From a virus: a stretch of 60,501 nt of DNA. A program made the translations under genes and the position numbers. The stretch is taken from positions 1-60,501 of IMG/VR virus record IMGVR_UViG_3300028189_000001, one strand, 5' to 3'. Under the pieces are notes generated by a model. The model was not told the origin of the DNA. It did not search any database and saw only the letters and a list, made by a program, of their open reading frames with translations. Below are positions 56,625 through 60,501 of the stretch, piece by piece (within the stretch, counting starts at the first letter, position 1; every line of letters starts with the position of its first letter).

Positions 56625-58196
56625 CTATACCTCCCCTTCTCTAGCAATAGTAACAATACTATTGGTGCTTAAGATTGTTACAGCTACAGACACAGCATTC
56701 TGTAATGCTTGCCTTGTTACCTTCGTAGGGTCTATGATTCCCATATTAATCATATTCCCACGGTTTAACGTTACCATATCATACCCTACTCCTTTTTCAC
56801 TAAACATATTATCAGGATATAGTGAGTCACCATTTTGTGATGCGTTCGCACAAATTTGTATCATTGGTGAACGTAATGCTTTATACATTATTTTATCTAA
56901 TGGCGTGTCTCCGCAGCAATACTTCGTAGCAATCTCTGCCAACGCTACCCCACCTCCTGATAATATTCCTTCCTCAGTAGCAGAGCGTACAGCTAGTACC
57001 GCATCCTCTACCCTGTCAAATAATTCTTTCTGCTCTATATCAGAGTTTCCTCCAACAAATATCTGCCCAATAGAGCCTGTTAAAGCAGCAACACGACTTA
57101 GTATAAACTCTTTGTCAGCCTTGGTATTACTCACGCTATCAAGGGCAAGCAATTGGTTCACTCTAACAGTTACCAACTCAGGGTCTATACTGTCGTGCTT
57201 TATTAATATTGTATCATCTCTAGACACTACAACCTTATGTGCTAAGCCCAAGTCCTGCTCAGTAATTAGAGATAGGTCATCACCAGTCTTCTCAGAAAAA
57301 TATGTCGCTCCTGTCGCAACAGCTATGTCTTGCATCAGCTCATGCTGACGGTAACCAAATTGTGGTGGAGGAACAGTTGCAATCTTTAAGTTACGCTTCA
57401 TCACATTGGCAGCCAGTGTGTTAGTCACATTGACCGATGTGGGAGCTATAATTAATAACGACTGCCCTTTCTTTATAACAGGCTCCAACACCTTCTCTAT
57501 CTGTAAAACATTTGATATCTCAGCGTCTGATACCAAGAGGCGAACGTCATTCTCAAAAATTACCTCGTCCTTCTTCTGGTCGTTTATAAATAATGGAGTA
57601 GTATAACCCCTGTCAAAACGTATACCGTCTGTTGTCTTATAATATGTCTCTGGTGTGTCACTCTTCTCAACAGTAACAATCCCATCCTTGCCCACCTCAT
57701 TGTAGCACTTAGATATCAGACCGCCCACAAAATGGTCGTTGTTTGAACTTATTATCGCCACATCCTTTAAACGCTTCTTTGATACAGACCTGCTCTTTTT
57801 CTTTAACTCACCTATCACAAACTTAGTCTCGTTAGTTATGTCACGCAATAATTGAGTCCTGTTATCAGTCATGTGCTCAAACCCACACTTGACAAACGCC
57901 TCAGCCAATACAATGGAAGTAGTAGTGCCATCACCAGCAGATGATGCCGTCCGCTCAGCAGCCTCCCTCATCATCCTAACAGCTAAGTTCTCAACTGGGT
58001 CAATAAGCTCTATTGATTTAGCAACAGTCACACCATCCTTGGTCACAGTCAAACCCTGTGTGTGATTAGGTGACTCCATTAGAACAGTGTTGCCGCTACT
58101 GCCTAATGTGCTCTTGACAGTCTTGGATATCTTTGTAATACCCTCGATTAATTTCTTCTGCCCGTCATCACCAAATGTTAAAGTCTTTGGATTCAT
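56625..58196 (-). CDS. groEL: Chaperonin GroEL (phage-encoded)
   Basis: 523 aa (bacterial GroEL ~545). TVTKDGVTVAKSIEL (50-64), SAGDGTTTS (86-94, catalytic Asp89, equivalent to E. coli Asp87), the apical domain and DRVEDAVLAVRSATEEGILSGGG near the C-terminus with the conserved Asp are present, so the ATPase and fold appear intact. The C-terminal GGM repeats are missing. With its own GroES it probably folds the capsid or tail proteins. First gene of the leftward arm, with a promoter at 58220-58227. Confidence 0.95.
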   Translation of the reverse strand: MNPKTLTFGDDGQKKLIEGITKISKTVKSTLGSSGNTVLMESPNHTQGLTVTKDGVTVAKSIELIDPVENLAVRMMREAAERTASSAGDGTTTSIVLAEAFVKCGFEHMTDNRTQLLRDITNETKFVIGELKKKSRSVSKKRLKDVAIISSNNDHFVGGLISKCYNEVGKDGIVTVEKSDTPETYYKTTDGIRFDRGYTTPLFINDQKKDEVIFENDVRLLVSDAEISNVLQIEKVLEPVIKKGQSLLIIAPTSVNVTNTLAANVMKRNLKIATVPPPQFGYRQHELMQDIAVATGATYFSEKTGDDLSLITEQDLGLAHKVVVSRDDTILIKHDSIDPELVTVRVNQLLALDSVSNTKADKEFILSRVAALTGSIGQIFVGGNSDIEQKELFDRVEDAVLAVRSATEEGILSGGGVALAEIATKYCCGDTPLDKIMYKALRSPMIQICANASQNGDSLYPDNMFSEKGVGYDMVTLNRGNMINMGIIDPTKVTRQALQNAVSVAVTILSTNSIVTIAREGEV

Positions 58197-58219
58197 ATTG
58201 TAGTTAATTTTATATTATG

Positions 58220-58227
58220 CAAATATA
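58220..58227 (-). promoter_or_regulatory. Promoter of groEL (-7 box TATATTTG)
   Basis: On the minus strand TATATTTG (TAnnTTTG) lies 23 nt upstream of ATG 58196, giving a short leader. No consensus -33 TTG is visible. It marks the start of the leftward arm, next to the repeat arrays at 58268-58300. Confidence 0.6.
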
Positions 58228-58267
58228 ATAAATATATTAATACTATTTTTAGTGGGTTATAAACATT

Positions 58268-58300
58268 ATGACGTTAAAATGACGCATCAATGACGCATCA
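58268..58300. repeat. 11-bp direct repeats ATGACGCATCA
   Basis: ATGACGCATCA occurs twice head to tail (58279-58289, 58290-58300) with a third degenerate unit ATGACGTTAAA at 58268, period 11 bp. The reverse complement ends in CGTCAT, similar to the TGTCAT core of the iteron module at 58428-58576. Likely protein binding sites beside the groEL promoter, of operator or origin type. Confidence 0.6.
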
Positions 58301-58427
58301 ATTAAAAACTAATTCGCTAACCGCTAGTCTGTTACAGAGGTTTTGTGACAAATGACAACAAAATCCTATAACTGCTGAACAACTTTACTGTAAACGTGCG
58401 TGTTTTATTTTGAGCGTTTTCCCTTTT

Positions 58428-58576
58428 TATCTGTCATTCAGTCATTATTATAATATATATTATATATTTATTTATTATAAAGTATTAATATTAAGTATAT
58501 TATATAGTATACAGTAAAGAATAAGAGAGATGACAAAAGTAAAAAAGAACTGTCATTGAACTGTCATTGGTGTCAC
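58428..58576 (+). promoter_or_regulatory. Iteron module 2 (candidate origin/operator)
   Basis: TATCTGTCATTCAGTCATTA (58428-58447) matches 6092-6111 at 19 of 20 bases. After a very AT-rich stretch (58445-58510, alternating TA), ACTGTCAT at 58549, ACTGTCAT at 58560 and GGTGTCAC at 58569 repeat the trio at 6157/6168/6178 with near-identical spacing. Repeats plus a neighbouring AT-rich unwinding-like element fit a replication origin; promoter control is an alternative. Confidence 0.65.
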
Positions 58577-58589
58577 ATACATAGAGGTG

Positions 58590-58890
58590 TTGGGTTATAT
58601 AATAAATTTTAAGTCACGCCCCCCAAAAGAAAAGTTGATTTTTATTTCCTCCCCCCCTCCACATTTCAGATTCCTTCCCCCATTTTTTTGCCGTTTTTCC
58701 TCGCCCGTATAGGATACGCACACGCATGTTTCCTTTCCAAGCGAGAGGGAATCTTCTGCCGTTTTGCGTGAAACATCCTTGTAACACGCTGAGGGTGAGG
58801 GCGTAACCCCTCCATACTTATTCTGCATACATATTTAATCCATTATGATTCTCCGATAACATTCTGATACTCCGACATTTGTAAAATAAA
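58590..58890. other. Non-coding C-rich region, unexplained
   Basis: About 300 bp without a credible gene. Poly-pyrimidine tracts (including C6 and C7 runs, 58619-58690) are followed by a mixed-composition part with the long-range pair ATGTTTC/GAAACAT (58726 and 58770 area) and by GGGTGAGGGCGTAACCCC. A 77-codon minus-strand ORF (58595-58828) is rejected as low-complexity. It could be a small RNA, an origin part or a packaging site. Confidence 0.5.
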
Positions 58891-58922
58891 TTTGGTAATG
58901 TCAAAAAATGGTTGTAGATTTG
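58891..58922 (+). promoter_or_regulatory. Main early promoter (TTG-N20-TAGATTTG)
   Basis: TTG at 58892-58894 and TAGATTTG at 58915-58922 are separated by exactly 20 nt, a full match to the Bacteroidota -33/-7 consensus and the best in the window. Transcription would start near 58929 and proceed through the structured leader into the early genes. Confidence 0.8.
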
Positions 58923-58928
58923 CAGTAT

Positions 58929-59255
58929 CAATCAACGATAAGTGTAGTTCGCACTTCTAAAACTGGACTGGGTGGCTATCGCCACTCTCTCGCCAAAACG
59001 ACACCTATAAGCTAAAAGCGAATGGGCGTTATTGTGGATAGGGCTTCTGTTGAGAAACACATAGCCATCCCGTTGAATGGGTTGAATAAAACATTCAAGC
59101 GATAACGTAAAAGGTGTTGTGGAGCGTGAGCAAAAATGTGACTATGGTGGTTGCGTGATGGGTATATTACACCCACAACCATACAAATTCGCCACAGCCT
59201 TGCATCCATTGGGTGTGAGGCTTTTGGTGGTATAACTAACTAATAAATAATTATT
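58929..59255 (+). ncRNA. Structured ~330-nt leader or non-coding RNA
   Basis: Downstream of the early promoter a string of stable hairpins appears: AAGTG/CACTT (58940-58956); GTGGC-TATC-GCCAC (58972-58985); a stem GGCT/AGCC with an inner TGTT-GAGA-AACA, that is a GNRA tetraloop (59036-59070); TTGAATG/CATTCAA (59073-59098); nested GTGG, TGGTTG/CAACCA and TGGGT/ACCCA (59119-59195); and finally the family hairpin with ATAACTAA (59196-59239). It is less AT-rich than its surroundings and contains no open frame. Either a regulatory 5' UTR or an independent ncRNA. Confidence 0.6.
59196..59239 (+). promoter_or_regulatory. Leader hairpin plus ATAACTAA element (copy D)
   Basis: The stem 59196-59207 with 59211-59222 (loop ATT) is the same as copy E at 91-117 except that T-A and A-T pairs become A-T and T-G, keeping the pairing. 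GGTGGTATAACTAA follows in both. It is the last element of the structured leader, 17 nt before ATG 59256. Confidence 0.65.
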
Positions 59256-59480
59256 ATGAAAATAACAACTAAAAGATTTTGTGCAGGAGAGTATTATGTA
59301 TATAGAGATGGTACTTATACTGGAACAATAAGTAATTTCACTACTGAAAAAGGTGTATGGGCTGTATTCGATGAGGATAACAACTGGCTTGGAACAACAG
59401 ATACAAAATGGTATTATTTAGATGCCTGTTTGCAGAATAATGAAGGTGCTGATTTATGGAATATATACAATAATAAATAA
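59256..59480 (+). CDS. First early protein, unknown function (74 aa)
   Basis: 74 aa starting MKITTKRFCAGEYYVYRDGT; beta-rich, aromatic (Tyr/Trp), acidic at the C-terminus. First gene after the main early promoter and the structured leader, so probably the earliest made. This suggests host takeover, but no family or motif is recognised. Confidence 0.65.
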   Translation: MKITTKRFCAGEYYVYRDGTYTGTISNFTTEKGVWAVFDEDNNWLGTTDTKWYYLDACLQNNEGADLWNIYNNK

Positions 59481-59516
59481 ATAAAAATAAAGATGGAAAC
59501 ACTAAAAACTAAAAAA

Positions 59517-59780
59517 ATGGAATTAACAACGAAAGAATTAGAATTATTAAATGAGATTAAAGACAGCCAGCATGAAGAGGGACATTCTGAATTTACGAAT
59601 GAAGATGTGCTGGATAAAAAAAGGGCTGGAGTGTTGAGCAATTTGGTTCAAAAAGGATTAGTATATGATTCTTATGAGAATTATGACAAATACGATAATC
59701 CAGACAACACAAAAATGTGGTGTCTTGAACATTCAGCCGTTGATATTGTAGGACTTCCAGAAGAATGGGGTAAATATTAA
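59517..59780 (+). CDS. Winged-helix-like early protein (87 aa)
   Basis: 87 aa from ATG 59517 (MELTTKELELLNEIKDSQ); an upstream in-frame ATG at 59493 would add METLKTKK. I prefer 59517 because the preceding CACTAAAAACTAAAAAA is a leader block also found just before ATG 59872. The ELELLNEIK helix, RAGVLSNLVQKGLVYDSYE helix and following strands fit a small winged helix, so it may be a transcriptional regulator. The tRNA-like minihelix at 59787 follows 6 nt after the stop. Confidence 0.6.
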   Translation: MELTTKELELLNEIKDSQHEEGHSEFTNEDVLDKKRAGVLSNLVQKGLVYDSYENYDKYDNPDNTKMWCLEHSAVDIVGLPEEWGKY

Positions 59781-59786
59781 AATAAA

Positions 59787-59829
59787 AGATATTATGGTAC
59801 TCTGGAGGGTTCGAATCCCTCCATATCTA
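59787..59829 (+). other. tRNA-like minihelix between two early genes
   Basis: A perfect T-arm: GAGGG (59805-59809), loop TTCGAAT, CCCTC (59817-59821). The acceptor strand ATATCT (59823-59828) pairs with AGATAT (59787-59792), leaving A59829 as discriminator-like base. Only 12 nt separate the 5' acceptor strand and the T-arm, so D- and anticodon arms are missing. It lies 43 nt before ATG 59872, a position much like that of 4266-4297. Confidence 0.5.
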
Positions 59830-59871
59830 CTTAAATAAACATAAATAATTTAAACACTAAAAACTAGAAAA

Positions 59872-60066
59872 ATGGAAACATTAAAAGTAACACCGAATTA
59901 CAGCAAAAGAACATTCACAATTAGAAAATATGACAATGGTAATGTATACTCAAAATATCGAACATCTCCTAGGTCAAGGGAAGAATTTGAATCGGAAGAA
60001 ATGAATACAGAAAGGGATTGGAGATATTTTTTGAGAAGTTCAAACGATTATTCAGTAATAAAATAA
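59872..60066 (+). CDS. Small basic early protein (64 aa)
   Basis: 64 aa starting METLKVTPNYSKRTFTIRK, Arg/Lys/Tyr-rich N-terminal half (RKYDNGNVYSKYRTSPRSREEF). The leader CACTAAAAACTAGAAAAATGGA resembles that before 59517. No recognised family. Followed by hairpin copy C. Confidence 0.6.
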   Translation: METLKVTPNYSKRTFTIRKYDNGNVYSKYRTSPRSREEFESEEMNTERDWRYFLRSSNDYSVIK

Positions 60067-60074
60067 CATAACAA

Positions 60075-60103
60075 GGGATGGCATATTGCCCTCCCATAAC
60101 TAA
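60075..60103 (+). promoter_or_regulatory. Leader hairpin plus ATAACTAA element (copy C)
   Basis: GGGATGGCA (60075-60083) pairs with TGCCCTCCC (60087-60095) with one T-C mismatch, loop TAT, followed at once by ATAACTAA. It lies 8 nt after a stop and 12 nt before ATG 60116, like copies A and B. Confidence 0.55.
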
Positions 60104-60115
60104 AACATTAAAAAA

Positions 60116-60454
60116 ATGATAACTTTAAATATTGGATTAAACGATAAAGATACTCAAAAGCAAATTGATATTAATCTTGCTAGAGAGTTATCACAATGTA
60201 CTTACTCACGCTTAGAAAAAAGCGATACAGAACTAACATTAATTTGTGCAGTTAAAAATGATGTTGTTACACTAGACTATATCAATAACTTACTAGAGAA
60301 ACTTAATCAGGACTGCATTGCCGTTAAACTTAGTAATGGTAATGGATACCTAATTCACCATAAGAACCCTACTAAATACTGGGGTGACTTTAACGATGAA
60401 TATTTTATACCAATAACAAAAACTGGAGGAATGCCTAACAATTTTTTTAGATAA
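60116..60454 (+). CDS. Early protein, unknown function (112 aa)
   Basis: 112 aa starting MITLNIGLNDKDTQKQIDIN, with ARELSQCTYSRLEKSDTELTLIC, a central helix-strand unit (VTLDYINNLLEKLNQDCIAV) and a C-terminus KNPTKYWGDFNDEYFIPITK. Compact alpha/beta protein with two Cys. Unknown family. Its last 80 bases lie in the overlap and are duplicated at bases 1-80; on the circle the next gene is the 31-aa membrane protein at 168. Confidence 0.7.
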   Translation: MITLNIGLNDKDTQKQIDINLARELSQCTYSRLEKSDTELTLICAVKNDVVTLDYINNLLEKLNQDCIAVKLSNGNGYLIHHKNPTKYWGDFNDEYFIPITKTGGMPNNFFR

Positions 60455-60501
60455 TACACTTAAAAGCCTTGCTACCATTGGTAGTGAGGCTTAAGGTGGT
60501 A
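60375..60501. repeat. Terminal overlap, right copy (circular contig)
   Basis: Identical to bases 1-127. See the left copy: it shows that the contig closes as a circle of 60,374 bp. Confidence 0.93.

Noticed and set aside
58595-58828. 77-codon minus-strand ORF in the inter-arm region
   Set aside because: Low-complexity product (Gly/Lys/Cys) from poly-pyrimidine DNA, no ribosome binding site, and opposite to a region that looks regulatory.
59787-59829. attP site with tRNA 3' end
   Set aside because: No integrase or excisionase is recognisable in the complete genome, and the 5' strand pairs with the acceptor strand, which a bare att fragment would not require. Kept only as an alternative.

Overview
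This window is a complete circular phage genome written as a linear contig. Bases 1-127 are repeated exactly at 60375-60501, so the unique length is 60,374 bp, and the gene cut at base 1 is whole at the other end (60116-60454). The overlap equals a common assembler k-mer (127) and is most simply an assembly closure, not a biological terminal repeat. The genome looks AT-rich. Its promoters carry the Bacteroidota -7 box TAnnTTTG; the best is TTG-N20-TAGATTTG at 58892-58922. Terminase, portal, capsid and tail-tube proteins resemble those of short-tailed crAss-like (Crassvirales-type) phages. The likely host is therefore a member of the Bacteroidota. No integrase, DNA polymerase or RNA polymerase was recognised.

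Layout. Genes form two opposed arms. The rightward (early) arm starts near 58.9 kb, crosses the contig ends and runs to 15068. It begins with a structured ~330-nt leader and a string of small genes, many preceded by a hairpin followed by ATAACTAA. Next comes a replication/recombination block: a Rad52-like annealing protein (DUF1071), a RecE/RecB-type exonuclease, an SSB-like protein, a VirE-N/SF3 primase-helicase, a DUF1599 protein, an SNF2-like helicase, a VRR-NUC nuclease, an orphan DnaA domain IV protein and a metallophosphoesterase. A GH16-like glycosidase is embedded in this block.

The leftward (late) arm runs from 58196 down to 15072. In transcription order it holds GroEL-GroES, a winged-helix-like gene, a virion protein, two LamG/CBM-like tail fibre genes, a GIY-YIG homing endonuclease, a lysis cassette (holin-like, T7-lysozyme-like amidase, 3TM holin), a second GroES-fold protein, terminase, portal, scaffold, major capsid, ring/tail-tube proteins, a large stabilisation protein, a cupin-like protein and three probable ejected/internal proteins ending in a 3331-aa giant. 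The arms converge with a 3-nt gap at 15069-15071.

The 1-kb region between the arms (58197-59255) holds the GroEL promoter, iteron-like repeat arrays, a C-rich stretch, the early promoter and the structured leader. One iteron module is duplicated in front of the primase-helicase gene (6092-6185), which links the two sites functionally. The most novel items are this duplicated module, the structured leader RNA, the hairpin-ATAACTAA family with compensatory base changes, two tRNA-like acceptor/T-arm minihelices in 5' leaders, the GH16-like enzyme inside the replication operon, and a chaperonin set with an extra GroES-fold protein.
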